Positions 25,250-36,794 of a stretch of DNA of 64,000 bases are shown here, one piece after another (within the stretch, counting starts at the first letter, position 1; each line of letters opens with the position of its first letter). This stretch comes from Sambucus nigra (taxonomy: Eukaryota; Streptophyta; Magnoliopsida; Dipsacales; Adoxaceae): positions 370,719,868-370,783,867 of the forward strand of contig OX422207.1 in NCBI GenBank assembly GCA_949130495.1, in the 5' to 3' direction. A model generated the notes under the pieces. It was not told where the DNA came from, did not search any database, and was given only the letters and a program-made list of their open reading frames with translations. Both the position numbers and the translations under genes were made by a program.

Positions 25250-28200
25250 TATAACAACCCGGATTGGACTCATGTGTTACCTGTGGTCAACCCATCCCGA
25301 CGCGAGCTCTAGGTGAGAAGTGCAATAAAATAACCTATACAATGTTGTTAATCCAGTTTTATTCTAATTAAAGTTTCACTTGTTTAGCATACGATTCCAA
25401 TTTCAAGTCAAACTATCTGAGGGACCCATGGGAAGTGTCTGCGGAATCCAAGCACACAGAGCTACTAATGTAAAATAAAAGAGAGTACTTGCATGTGTAA
25501 CGCCCTCAAAATACGATCTCGCACCCAACCTGTTGTAATAAAGACGAAGGTGTGAGACGAATGATCAGTGGGAAAGTATACCATAATGCAATATATAATC
25601 AAATGAAATAAATAATACTATAATACGTTATACCTATTTGCACATGCAATTACTTTATATATATATATATATATTTACACACATACCTATATATATACGT
25701 TTGAATGCATAAAACCGTTTTACTTCTGAAAACGTCATTTAACCCAAATATTTCACCTTAGTGTTATAAAAGACTTCCTCTTTCTTATTTGACATATATA
25801 TCTTTATTTAACACATACGATTAAGTACTTGAAACAACTACACTTTATTTAATCGAAAACCATTTCTTTGTTGAAATTACCCTTTTCACTTAAAACGATC
25901 CACACTTTGTATTTTCATTAAAAATCACCCATTCAACACACGTGAACACTTTGTTAGAAAACACTTGTTTATCTTTCAAAAACCTTTCACTAACACACCC
26001 TTGTGTTAATTATGGGTTAAACCTTCTTAGGTGTCTTAACTCCCCATTTAATCACTACCCTTTACCTTTCCATTACTTTATGGACACTAATAAATTTATA
26101 CTTTTCTTGTCCACTTTAACACTTACTGGAACACTTATTAATTCATTTAAGTTAGGTTGTCTTTACACATTTACCACACAAAACCTTTCTTCACATTTTC
26201 CATATTCCTTTAACTTTCTCTTGAAATCTTCCAAAAAATCGTGTACTTTAACGGGCTCCACACCTCTGGTGACGCCACCATATGCACTAGCTAGTAATTT
26301 TGGGTCTTTCACCCCAAGGCTTCGGGACCTGTTTATATGTCCCTATGTCATAAAGTCTTTATTATCGTTTCTTAAATTTTTTTAAATCTCCACATTATTC
26401 TACCTTTCCCTTTTTACCCGACCGAAGCCAAATCTGGGGTTTCACCCCAACTTGTGTTACATTTTCAAAATCATTATTTCATGTCCCTTACATTTTAGCC
26501 TTGATTTTATTCCAAAACCATGTTCATTTAGGACCAATTTGTGCAACGCCCTTTCCAATATTTGTATTTCGTAAAAATGTTCCACTTTAAGTAAAATCAT
26601 CATTTTACCCTTTTGTTTACAAACTTGTCCTTTTCTTCCAATTTCATAACTGTTAATATTTCCAAAAACATTATCAAGTTACACACACTAGCTTCTCAAT
26701 ATTTTAACCCATTAACACTTATTCAACACCCTTTCTAACCATTTTTCCAAGTTATACTTTTCTTAACTTTCTTTATCCATGAAGCCCAATTACATTTAAA
26801 GATACCATTATCATATTTTTAACACCTTTTTCACACACATTAAGGGATAAATTTTCTTTCTTCTTTATCTCATGTTTAAATCCAATAAAACACTCATTAA
26901 CTTGTCTATATGTTTATCATCAAAATACTACAAGTTTGTATGCATGAGAAGATGGATTTTAATTCTAAAATCCTATTAAATGGGTTAAACACACTATTTG
27001 TGTTATAATTTCATAGCACTTGCAAAATTATATCTTTCAAGAAATAAGGACATTTTTTTCCTTCAAACTCAAACAAACTTACAACTTTCATAAAATCTTC
27101 ATTTTTGCAAGAAACCTTGAAACATTATTTCACAAAATATTTTAGCAAGATAAATATCATTTCAAAACATTTTATTCCATAAAATGTTTATCATAAAGCT
27201 TCTAAAAATAACGCCATTTTCCGAAAAATTCCAATCTTTGTTTTTCAAGAAGGCTTTGAATTGCAACATTTATATTTTATAAAAATGTTACATACCAAAT
27301 CTGCTAGAAACCCAAAATTTTATTCATATGCATGCTACTCTTATAATCTAGCAACCTGACTACTAATATGAAAATAGAGTCTTAATACTAATAGTATAGT
27401 TTCCCATTTCAAACCAAGCTCCAATAATGAAAGGCATGAAATGTCAAAGGAGAGGGAAACCTCCCACCTCCTAAGGTGTCCTTAGAGAGGTTGCCCAGCT
27501 CCACCACGCTTATCTTCGTGAAATCTCTATCAAAATTCTCTTCAAGCTCCATAAATAATCCATCTTCATCTTATCTAAAACTTCCCACAACACCTACAAA
27601 ATTTGTAGCTTTGCCCACCAATGATGGAAATAGGTATGTAGTTCTTGGATATGGTGAGATACTAGAAGAATATAGTGGCCTCAGGTGGAAGAATGGTGGT
27701 GGCATGGTGGTTTGTGGAAGAGAGAGGTGGAAAATTCATAAAAATGATGGAAGTCCCACCCACCCCCTCTCTCTTTCTCTCTCATTTCAACTTTAAATAC
27801 CCCAAATAAACCCTAAACGAGCCTTAAAAATCCCCCCAAACACCAAAATCCCCATCTAGCCCAATCTGGGCATGATAGAATTTGACACCTCACTAAATCA
27901 AGGGCCCAAAATTTGATGAAACGCAAGGGAAAGTCGATATTATAAAATATGGGCAACCTCGTTTGAATGAGAATCGCTTCTCGTTTGAACGAGAATAACT
28001 CCTCATTAGAACGACATTCGAACGACCCAAACTTGTTATGCAAATGTTTCAAACCTTGTTCAATCCCCACTTCGAATGACCTAGCCTACTAGTTCAAATA
28101 ACTTATCTTCATTTGACTAAAACTCCAATCTCGTTCGAACGACCTTCCATTTGTTAGAACAATTATTTCTTGAATTTCCTCAAATTGTCCAAATTTTCCC

Positions 28201-28343
28201 AAAACTTCCAATATTATCATCAAGCCCCCAAAATCACTCAAATACAGATATAGACCCAATTATAATGATTAAAATACCAAGGTTTTCATATCATTATAAC
28301 TTATACGGGAGAAATAATAAAATATTGGGGTGTGGTGTTACAC
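25250..28343 (-). repeat. LARD 5' LTR
   Basis: From TATAACAACCCGG to GTGGTGTTACA, partner of 17,270-20,397. Both LTRs share the TA terminus, the TTTCACTTGTTTAGCAT block and long C/T/A-rich stretches. It contains a palindrome array at 27,958-28,160. Confidence 0.85.
27958..28160. repeat. TCGTTCGAACGA palindrome array, LARD right LTR
   Basis: Variants of TCGTTTGAACGAGAA and CATTCGAACGACC, collinear with the array in the other LTR but more decayed. Confidence 0.8.
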
Positions 28344-29299
28344 ATATGTCCTTGGCCACGATTCCTTACTGCATGGAATCATGTGCAAGGCAAACTTGAT
28401 CCGTGTGCATGGCAGCCCTGAATATTGAAAATTCTTTACTTAAATGCCAATTTTCCTCCCATTTTTAATGATTTAAAATTTAATCAATTGAAATATCCCT
28501 TTGGGAGATTTTTTAAAATTAAGATCTTTTTATCTCTTTTCTAACCAAATATTATTGTTCTTAAAAAAATTTGAAACTTTGATCGATGCTTAATACAAAG
28601 TGTTTTTGAGAGAATTTAGTATGGATTTAATAAGATCCTCACATTATCCATTGTCAATTCATTCTGTATGTACTAAATTTCTTTCATATTCTACTCCAAG
28701 ATCTAAAATTGGAGGCATTCCGAGTTATTGGAGAATTTAGAATGTGATGTGACTTCAAGAAAGATAATGGAATTATTTATTCACAACATGGAACTTGTAG
28801 TGGATTCTCATTGACTATGGTAGAAATTTGAATGGTTCATAGGTAACTACATGATACAGATTGTGTGAAAGGTACTTTCTTGACTTTTATAAAATTATTT
28901 TTCAAATATAAATGAGAATTGGAGTGCATAGAGTTTTTTTACCCTAGGTGAGGATTTTTCCTCATAAACCTTGTCTTATGCTTGTTTGTGTATGTTTTTT
29001 ATTCGTTTGTACACAATTTATGAGACACATCACATAGATCTAGTTTACATGTTGTGAATTTTCCCAAAATTTGATTAATTATGTTAGATCTAGGTTTCAC
29101 CACTATATACACTTAATTTTATCTTTGTGTGAGTTAATAAATTCATTTGAAAAGGTTTTTATCAAATCAAGTGTGGAGATTTTTAAAATTGAAAACAATT
29201 TTGTGAAAAAAAAAATTGACCTTAGGATGCAATGAAACCTATTCACCCGCTTCTAGGTTTGTTGTAGATGATTACTTCAGCGTAGGACACACTTTTCTA
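28344..29299 (+). repeat. Copia 5' LTR, second part
   Basis: Aligns with 61,453-62,410 over about 950 bp, sharing CTTGGCCA-GATTCCTT and TCAATTGAAATATCCCT. It directly continues 16,773-17,269. Confidence 0.75.
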
Positions 29300-29302
29300 A
29301 AT

Positions 29303-29312
29303 TGGTATCAGA
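29303..29312 (+). promoter_or_regulatory. Copia primer-binding site
   Basis: TGGTATCAGA, complementary to the initiator Met tRNA 3' end, three bases after the inferred LTR end. Confidence 0.75.
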
Positions 29313-31060
29313 TCAAGTTTTTCATTTATGTATCATTAACATGCTTGAGTAGATCTTGTATTGTTTGTGTGTTATTTTGATTTTAGTCACATCCTTTGCT
29401 TGATTGTGAATTGTCTTTTTCTCTCATATAGCTTGTTTGAGATTTTTTTGCTTGTATTGACATTGGTGTGACTATAGATTCTAGGATATTATACTTTGTT
29501 ATAATGACGCTATTTATTGTGATGATCGTCCTATGATATTAAATCATATTGAAAGGATAAAACAAGTGAAATTGAAAATGGAAAAGAAGAAAAATAAAAT
29601 TTCTTCTTCTCTAGAGAAATCAAAGTCTATAGATGTTGACTTTAATAAATATGATGAAATTTTAAAAGCACAAATGTTGAGTCAAAATTTTGATAAGATA
29701 AATTCTCAACTTCTAAGAATGAAAATTTTGAATATTGATTTAGCTAATAAAGTTAATCCCCGTGGGCAAAAAAAGAATCTTTCGAAGAGTTTGGAATGAT
29801 TAGCCAACTTACGGGTTAAAAAGTATAAATTGATTGAAAAAAGGAGGATGGGATATGGGAATTTACTTATGGTTTGAAAGAAGATAATCCATCTGTGAGG
29901 CTAAAAAATTCTTATTTAAGAAGATTGTCAAGTTCAAAAAAATTGATTTTGAAAACATAAAATTTTGGAACAAGAGAAAAAATTATTTCACACTTGAACT
30001 TGAAAAGGTGAAGAAAGAACTTCTTGTTTGTGAAGGTTCTAAAAGTGAACTTGAGAAGAGTTTAAAGTCTTTGAAAAATAAATTTGACTCATTCAAACAT
30101 TTTAAAAACAAGTCATCTACTTCTCAAGTTGACACATCATGTGAATGTTCATCACATGTTTTTAAAGGAAACTGATTCCTTAGTATTAAAGAAAAATAAG
30201 ATGAAATAAAAGGTTAAAGATAATGTTAATGTGAAAAAATAAATAAATTAATACAAAAGTTTCAAATGATCATCCGAAATCATTCACTTGCACATTTTTG
30301 ATAAGGACATTTGGAATCATTTTGTTTGAAATTGAGAAAAATGAAAATAAAATGTGATTCTAGTTCATTGAATTCCGAAATGGAAGATGATTTTATCCAC
30401 GGAGATGTCTTTGGTAAGAAGAAATTTATTAAACATCATGGTGATAAGACAAGACTATTACGAAATGTTCCTCCGCTCTTCTGTAGTAGGAGAGTCGAGG
30501 GAAGAGCTCTTTTTATTAGTAATAGATGTTCATTTTGTGATAAATTTAAGTGTTTCATTCAAACTAAAGAAACTTGAAAGAAGTGATTTGAGACCTCAAG
30601 AGATGAGAAAGAAGGTTTCCTATTATACATTCTTGTAGAGCATAAGGTCATTCAAATAAATTTTATAGTCGAATAAAGCCTATGGACACTTAAGATGAGT
30701 AAACACTAGGTTCAATGACAATATGAGAGACTTTTTTTCATAGGGATATTGTTCATGAACTTAGAAGTCAAGTATGCGAGTTAAAAAGAATTGTGAATTT
30801 ATTTGTGTGTGATAAATGTGAGCCTAGAATTTATTTTCCTAGACCTATACCATATGCTCAAATTTTGAGGACTATGCTTAAGAATCTAAGGAAGAATGGG
30901 AGTTGAATTATAAGACTAGATGGAGGATTACCAAGGAATGAACCTAGGAAGAAAGTGGAAGTTGTTTCACCACAAATGAAATTTGTGAAGAAAGATGTTA
31001 CCTTTTTTCCTTCCATTGACCTGAGGGGATGCAACACCCATCAGTATCTAGGTGCATAAT
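29313..31060 (+). pseudogene. Copia gag remnants (SIRE-like)
   Basis: Broken plus-strand frames from about 29,530 are lysine-, serine- and glutamate-rich and coiled-coil-like. They contain a KSELEKSLKSLKNKF segment typical of the long gag of SIRE-type copia elements. A decayed CCHC-type zinc knuckle can be traced near 30,290-30,350 (ends in SFCLKLRK), and a second Cys-rich CSFCDKF segment is near 30,530. There are many stops and frame changes. No protease, integrase or RT was recognised. The region ends at 31,060, where a solo LTR interrupts it. Confidence 0.6.
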
Positions 31061-32491
31061 TGTAACACCCCTCCCGCCCGAGGAGAGAGAACGGAGCGCT
31101 ACACATCGATAAAACTAATTCAAATCCATAAATAACAAGGTATAGAGCATCTAAATCCCATAATAGAAAAGAAACCACTATTTTCATCTTCAAATTAATA
31201 CAACAAATCTCTCGAAATAATTACAATAATCTAACTATCTCAAAAATAAAATAAATCTCCAAATGCTCTATACATCAAAATAAATACAAGTCTTCTCATC
31301 TCTTGTATTAAAAATTCTTCCCAAATAATCCTCGCTAAAATCATCCCAATTGGTCCATAACACTCAAATCCGTGCTCACCTGCCAACTAAGAAAAAGATG
31401 GGGAAGTACACAATACGACAGGAATATGCTCAACAAAGATGTTAGCGATGAACAAAGCGCAACAATACGACTACGAATACTCAAATCAAATAATGCAAAT
31501 CTCAATAGCATTTTATCAATAAATTTCTCAACAACACATTAACCGGAGTCACCAGGCCTCACCATACCGCGCCATACTTTATCAAGTAGCCGGAAAAGGA
31601 GTCTTGGCGGGTGCCCAACATCAGTGCCATATTAAAATCTCATGACAGGATGCTCAAAATAACATGAATAATACCTCATGAATGAAAATAATTCCAACAA
31701 TTATTTTTCCATATTTCCAAGAATTTAACAATTCAAAATATGAGTTCAATTAACAAGAATTCAACGGAATAAACACTCTCGAGATTTCAGGAGCATATTG
31801 TGTAAAACCCCATACCTTAAACCATCACATGAATCATCATATAATTTCAGCCTCAAAATCTAAACACACCATCACGTTCCTCTTGCGAAAATAATCAAAT
31901 TCCGTTCTAGCCCAAACTCGAGAAAACACCAAAGAAGCCTTCTAATCTAAGGTTGAAATCTTGAATAAGCTTGGGGTTATGGTTTGTAGATAAAAGTGAG
32001 TAATTTTGAAGAGGTCTTCTGGTTGAAAAGTTTGAGAAAAAGTGATTTGAAAAGCCAAGCCACGAATTAGTTGATATATAAAGGGTTAAGAGTTTGATTA
32101 AGAAAGGAGTTCTAATCAGATACAAACACTAAAAAATTTATTCCGGACGATCGGACTGTTGGAATCGCTTGAAATTTTACTATGTAGTAGCGAATGGCGA
32201 GACTGGACTGCTGACAAAAATTCAGCTTGATCAGACGGTCGGATTTCTAAAAATATTATTTTTACTAGAAAGTTTTATGTTCTGAGGACTCTTAGAGAGT
32301 TATATATTTTGGGACTCTTCTAAATAATAAAAATTCAATTAAAACACCATTTTAATTCTGATTTCGAAACGTTTGAAATTATATTCTTTAAAAATAAAAT
32401 CCAACATATTTGAGCAGTGAAAATAATTTTACCAAAAACTTTATTTTCCTCTATATTTTGAAAATACCCCAAAATTACACGGGTTATTACA
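31061..32491 (-). mobile_element. Solo LTR (1.43 kb), Ty3/gypsy-like
   Basis: TGTAACACCCC... to ...GGGTTATTACA, flanked by the perfect duplication ATAAT (31,056-31,060 and 32,492-32,496) and with no internal region. Minus orientation is inferred from the TGTAATAACCCG start resembling other LTRs here. It is shorter than the Tekay LTRs and is a separate family. Confidence 0.9.
32143..32240. repeat. CGATCGGAC-type motif array in solo LTR
   Basis: CGGACGATCGGACTG, AGCGAATGGCGAGACTGGACTG and GATCAGACGGTCGG phrases, a looser CpG-rich array about 250-350 bp from the LTR start. Confidence 0.5.
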
Positions 32492-32496
32492 ATAAT

Positions 32497-33542
32497 TTTC
32501 TTAGGACGACTAGTGTAGGAGGTCCTTACTCAGAGATAAGTTACTTCAAGAAGGAAAAAAAGGATTTCATTTAATGTCACATAGAGGAGGTTAATCAAAA
32601 CAATCGAAAGATCAAGTATTTAATTTCGACGAAGTTCACGGCAGAAAAAATAGAAGCTCAAGTTCAAAGCTTCCTAAAGAAATTGCCCCCAAAGACACAA
32701 AGATCGAAACAACTCCACGTGATCAAGCATGCTGTGAAATAGCTCACATGAGGGAACTTGTTACGAGTAACTACAAGCTTGGACAATCAACGATACTCAT
32801 GAGATGTAAAAAGATGTTGACGCAAAAAGCATTATTTGACATAAAGGAGTATTTATTTTACACATGATCCCCTATCGACAAAATTTATATAATGTATTGG
32901 ACAGGGCGATCAGCACACTATATTAGAATAATACGTTTCTCCATGTTTTAAGATAACTTTATACCATGCTTAATGGTTTTGTCCCTCATTACATATTTGA
33001 TGGTGGTTTACCAGAAGAAGTATCCAAAAATGAGGAAAAAGGTTCAAGGTCCCGTGAAATGGAGACAAGCTATTATAGGCTAATTCATTCCATTGAATAC
33101 ATAAGACTGAGGTCACACAAGAAAGAAAACGATACTCAGATAGAAATCATACACAGAGAGAAGAGATATTTTAGAATAGATTTCAAAAGACTTAAAGAGA
33201 TTCCAAGAGAATTTTTAACACTTTAAACATTTAGAAAGGTGAAGTTTGATTAATATTTGAGCATTTGTAAACAATGATTTTCCATTATGGGTGAAATAAA
33301 ACTCTATCCCCTATGGACATGGCCCAAGTTGGGTGAACCATGTTATTTATTTTGTTTATTACGGTTAATTCCCTCTCCTATGCATTTTTCCCCAATTATT
33401 AAGTTTTTTTATCATCACTCTTGCAGAGTATATTTTCACATTACTATGAATAAGGGATATGCCTTAGTTTTACTACAAATACCCAGGTGGTAAGAAAATT
33501 ACCACTTCGTCTTATTCCTAAATAAAAGTGTCCTCTTATATT
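32497..33542 (+). other. Copia remnant and probable Tat-like LTR end
   Basis: The left part continues the copia internal sequence after the ATAAT duplication. The right part, from an unknown boundary, ends at a Tat-type PBS and so should contain the 3' part of a Tat LTR (AATAAA-bearing stretch near 33,290). A plus-strand reading frame of about 86 codons at 32,966-33,226 has no recognisable similarity. Confidence 0.4.
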
Positions 33543-33560
33543 TGGCGACTTTGCTGGGGA
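33543..33560 (+). promoter_or_regulatory. Tat-type primer-binding site
   Basis: TGGCGACTTTGCTGGGGA resembles the TGGCGACTC..CTGGGGA PBS of Tat/Ogre-like elements. The Tekay element is inserted immediately after it. Confidence 0.65.
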
Positions 33561-34622
33561 GGTATGGGACACCCCGACTAATTAAATACCGGGTAGCTAC
33601 TCCTTTATTAAATTAATACAAAATTCCAAGTTGGTCCAGTTAATAGCATCACTGTCGAAAACATGTTAATGATTACTAACCACCTAGTATTTAAAAAGAA
33701 AGTTGCCAAATTTTAATTTAAGTCTGATTAACATACAATAAAAGAATAATGGAAGAACAACATAATCCATTCACCATAACGAAGCAATATAATAACCAAC
33801 AAAATAATAAGAAAGTCCGGAGGAAAAATCCTCACAACAATCCCACAACTGAAAATAATACGACAAGTCTGAATCCTGAATAAATTGCATGCCAAAATTC
33901 TGAATAACTGGAATAAATGAAAAGTCTCAAGAAGGAATGGGCGACATGCCCTACAACTGTTAAATGCTGAATATAGAGTCAAGATAGATGAAGCGTCTAC
34001 AAGCAAAGTCATGTAACTCCCACAAACAGCAACAGCTCGTCACCTAAATGAGGATCCTAAGCATGGTGTCCTTGTGGTTGGGCACCTAAAAATGGTTTTT
34101 ACCAAAATAGATTTGAAAGCAAATGGGTCAGAGCCCGAAAGTTGAAATCATTTTAAAAAAAACAGCAGTGATTTAATAACATTAAAACATTAAATGCAAA
34201 ATACATGTTAGGACGTGCACTCACATGAAATTCTCACCTCTCGACTACATGTGCACTCCTAGCGTACCGTACCCATCTAAATGACATACATATCTAACCA
34301 AACCGTAATAAGTTATACCCCTTACTACTCGATTCCCATATTACATTCTAGCTTTATCAATATAATAGAGGGCTTTACTTAAACTCAGATTCTCAATTTG
34401 TAATACAGTTCACTATCGGTTAAACCGTTATGTTTTCTCAAAACATTACCATAATTATATTACAATACCAACAAGAAAGTTCCCATTAATTAAGTGTATA
34501 TTATTCGCGTCATAATATACAATACAAGCACCCCGAGACTAGCTGCGGTGCACACATACTCTGCTATCCATCCCGGTACATCACGTACATAAGGATCACG
34601 CATTCCATATCTCACAAGAATC

Positions 34623-34744
34623 GTTCACAGATAAAAACAGTCACAAACAATGGAGGCGAACACAGTCACTTCACATGGGTCACGTTCACAGATAAAAACA
34701 GTCACAAACAATGGAGGCGAACACAGTCACTTCACATGGGTCAC
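34623..34744. repeat. 61-bp perfect tandem duplication in the 3' LTR
   Basis: Two identical copies, 34,623-34,683 and 34,684-34,744, start GTTCACAGATAAAAACAGTC and end ATGGGTCAC. The partner LTR has one diverged copy (about 42,420-42,481), so the duplication arose after insertion. Confidence 0.95.
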
Positions 34745-35255
34745 GCACATACCTACGCTCCCACGATCAGCAGACTTATTAACATCCCAATAAGCCCTTC
34801 TCTGACCTATGTTCTTGAGGTACCAATCTAAATCCGGGCAACACAAGGATTAGAGGGCCCTAAGCGAACGTAAACGTCCCGTGATAGCAAGTATGGTAGG
34901 TATGTCATACACATAAAATCATATACATATACTAAGTATGCACACATCTTAGTAATCACCATAATATATTTGTAGTACATATCTCATTCTCGTACCGACA
35001 TTAATGCTACATAATTTATATGTTCCCGGTTAATATAATTTCTAGGCCGACAATAGTCCTCGCATCGTAATAGACACTCACGTCCTAATTCATAATTTTT
35101 CCTTTGGTTCGAACTACACTTCTAGGTTTTACTCATCATTATATCCCAAATATCCCAAATATATCAAATAAGCATCAATTAAGTGTTGTCTCTACATATA
35201 AACAAGGTTACGGGACACGCGAAATCAAAACAGGCTAAAAAGCCTAAATTGTCAC

Positions 35256-35390
35256 TCGTTAGAAGTCTCGTTCGAATGAGGTCTCATTCGAACGAACACC
35301 CCTCTCATTAGAAGTCAAACTGTCAACTCGTTAGAAGCTCGTTCGAACGAGCTCGTTCGAACGACCTGGGCAGGTCTTCTAACGAGTGGC
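35256..35390. repeat. TCGTTCGAACGA palindrome array, Tekay 3' LTR
   Basis: CTCGTTCGAACGAG words, with a 12-bp inverted repeat ACTCGTTAGAAG (35,326-35,337) / CTTCTAACGAGT (35,376-35,387) enclosing two of them. Shorter than in the partner LTR. Confidence 0.9.
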
Positions 35391-35833
35391 CAACTTCGAG
35401 CACAGATTTTTTCTATATCGTTTTTCCAACTTTTCTTCCTCTCCAAACTCATCTAAACATCAATCCAACCATTGTACATGGGTTCTAATCATTCCTAAAC
35501 ATACTTAGGTTATATATTCACGTTTATATAGGGCCAATTCTTCCTAAACATCATTGAATCATCAAATCCCTTCATTTATCCCCAAATCATATGAACATGA
35601 ACCCTAAAAATTTTAAATCACCAATGGGTATAATTAAATCCGTTTTTGTTATGAACAAGGTGTATTTCCATCAAAATAATCCTCCTAACACAATTCTACA
35701 TGCAATCCTTTCATCAAAATATAAAGTTCTAATTCCAAATAATGGGTTTTTATCAAACTCCCAAGAACAATACAAATTCTGTCAATTTCCTACGCATGGA
35801 AGAAACATTCTTTGTAATAAACGAAATTAAACC

Positions 35834-35842
35834 ACTTGCCTT
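35834..35842 (-). promoter_or_regulatory. Candidate GC-type splice donor in Tekay 3' LTR
   Basis: AAGGCAAGT on the minus strand, 658 bp from the LTR start. In the other LTR the site reads AAGGAAAGT (43,634-43,642). Confidence 0.4.
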
Positions 35843-36145
35843 TGATATATCTCTGATTTTGATGACGAATTGATGAGTTTCTCCCGCTCTCTCTGCAGAA
35901 TTTTCCTCTCTCTACAAGCTCTTCTTCTCCAAAGTGAATGGTGGCTAGGGTTTGCCTTAGGAACTCTTTTGGAACTAATTTCAATAACCTCCATATCCCA
36001 TAAGGTCATAAGGTGTAGTTAGTGGGTTTAGTGGGTAATTACCAATTCAGATTTTTAACTCTAATTTTCGTGGGTTTTAATTCCCAAAAATCCAAATTAC
36101 CAAACTACCCTTACACGTTGTCGGTATGGCCTAAAAATGCCCCGG

Positions 36146-36165
36146 GACCCAAACTAAACCCCCGG
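36146..36165 (-). promoter_or_regulatory. Conserved U3 box in Tekay 3' LTR
   Basis: GACCCAAACTAAACCCCCGG, 335 bp from the LTR start, as in the other LTRs. Confidence 0.5.
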
Positions 36166-36500
36166 CTAGTGTTTTTTGACTATTTCGACCCTTCCAGATG
36201 CGTTGGCGCACTCAAAACGACCATACGGTTAATAGAAATGAAATTCACTTTTTTAATTAAAATAATTATATTCCTGATGCGACTGTCACATGCGTCTCAA
36301 CAAAATTTCTCAAATTGTCGTATATCAATCTCACGACAAATCTCATAATTTCCATATCCATATACAATCATATATACACATTATAATCAAATACCAACTC
36401 GCATCTCGTTAGCATTTTAATCCAGATTAATTTCCAATTAATACAGATTTAATTCAATTAATCCCATAAATAAATATCACCAAAAATACGGGGTATTACA

Positions 36501-36513
36501 TACTTCCCCCCTA
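36501..36513 (-). promoter_or_regulatory. Tekay polypurine tract
   Basis: The minus strand reads TAGGGGGGAAGTA directly before the LTR start TGTAATACCCC. Confidence 0.9.
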
Positions 36514-36542
36514 ATAACAGAATTTCGTCCCGAAATTCGGAA

Positions 36543-36770
36543 CTAGAAAGTACCTGGTAAGAACAACTCTGGATAACGTTCGCGCATCTCATCCTCACGC
36601 TCCCATGTGGACTTCTCGACATTATGATGTCGCCACTGAACACGCACTAACGGGACTATCTTTGACCACAGTTTCCGCTTACTTCGGTCCGAAATAACAA
36701 TCGGCCCCTCCTCGTAGGAGCTATCAGGCTGGAGATCGATGTCCTCCAAAGAAATATGAGAATGAGCCAA
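36543..36770 (-). pseudogene. Chromodomain of the Tekay polyprotein
   Basis: The final 75 codons carry a chromodomain-like segment: EEGPIVISDR, then KIVPLVRVQWRHHN, STWEREDEM and RYPELF, ending at a stop at 36,543. It is preceded by LRKYL and separated from integrase by a single TAG at 36,795-36,797. Chromodomains fused to integrase are the hallmark of chromoviruses and are thought to steer integration by reading histone marks. The fold-defining aromatics (W in VQW and in STWERE) are present. Confidence 0.9.
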
Positions 36771-36794
36771 CTCGTCTCTAAGATATTTCCTTAG

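Larger units (their letters stand above)
17270..28343 (-). mobile_element. LARD-like LTR retrotransposon with no coding capacity
   Basis: Two direct LTRs of about 3.1 kb (17,270-20,397 and 25,250-28,343) bracket only about 1.9 kb of own internal sequence once a nested solo LTR is removed. A Met-type PBS lies beside the right LTR and a polypurine tract beside the left, so the element is on the minus strand. Flanks AATAT and CATAT are a one-mismatch duplication. No gag or pol domain was found inside, so mobilisation would need proteins from another element. Long LTRs with a short non-coding interior define LARDs. The PBS-proximal leader resembles the Tekay elements here, suggesting Tekay-like parents. 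Confidence 0.8.
33565..36500 (-). repeat. Tekay 3' LTR
   Basis: From TGGGACACCCC to GGTATTACA, 2,936 bp. It differs from its partner by scattered substitutions, a 61-bp tandem duplication (34,623-34,744) and a shorter palindrome array. Confidence 0.95.

Noticed and set aside
35591..35830. 79-codon frame conserved in both Tekay LTRs (also 43,391-43,630)
   Set aside because: It is antisense to the element, shared only because the two LTRs are near-identical, and shows no domain. No sign of real coding.
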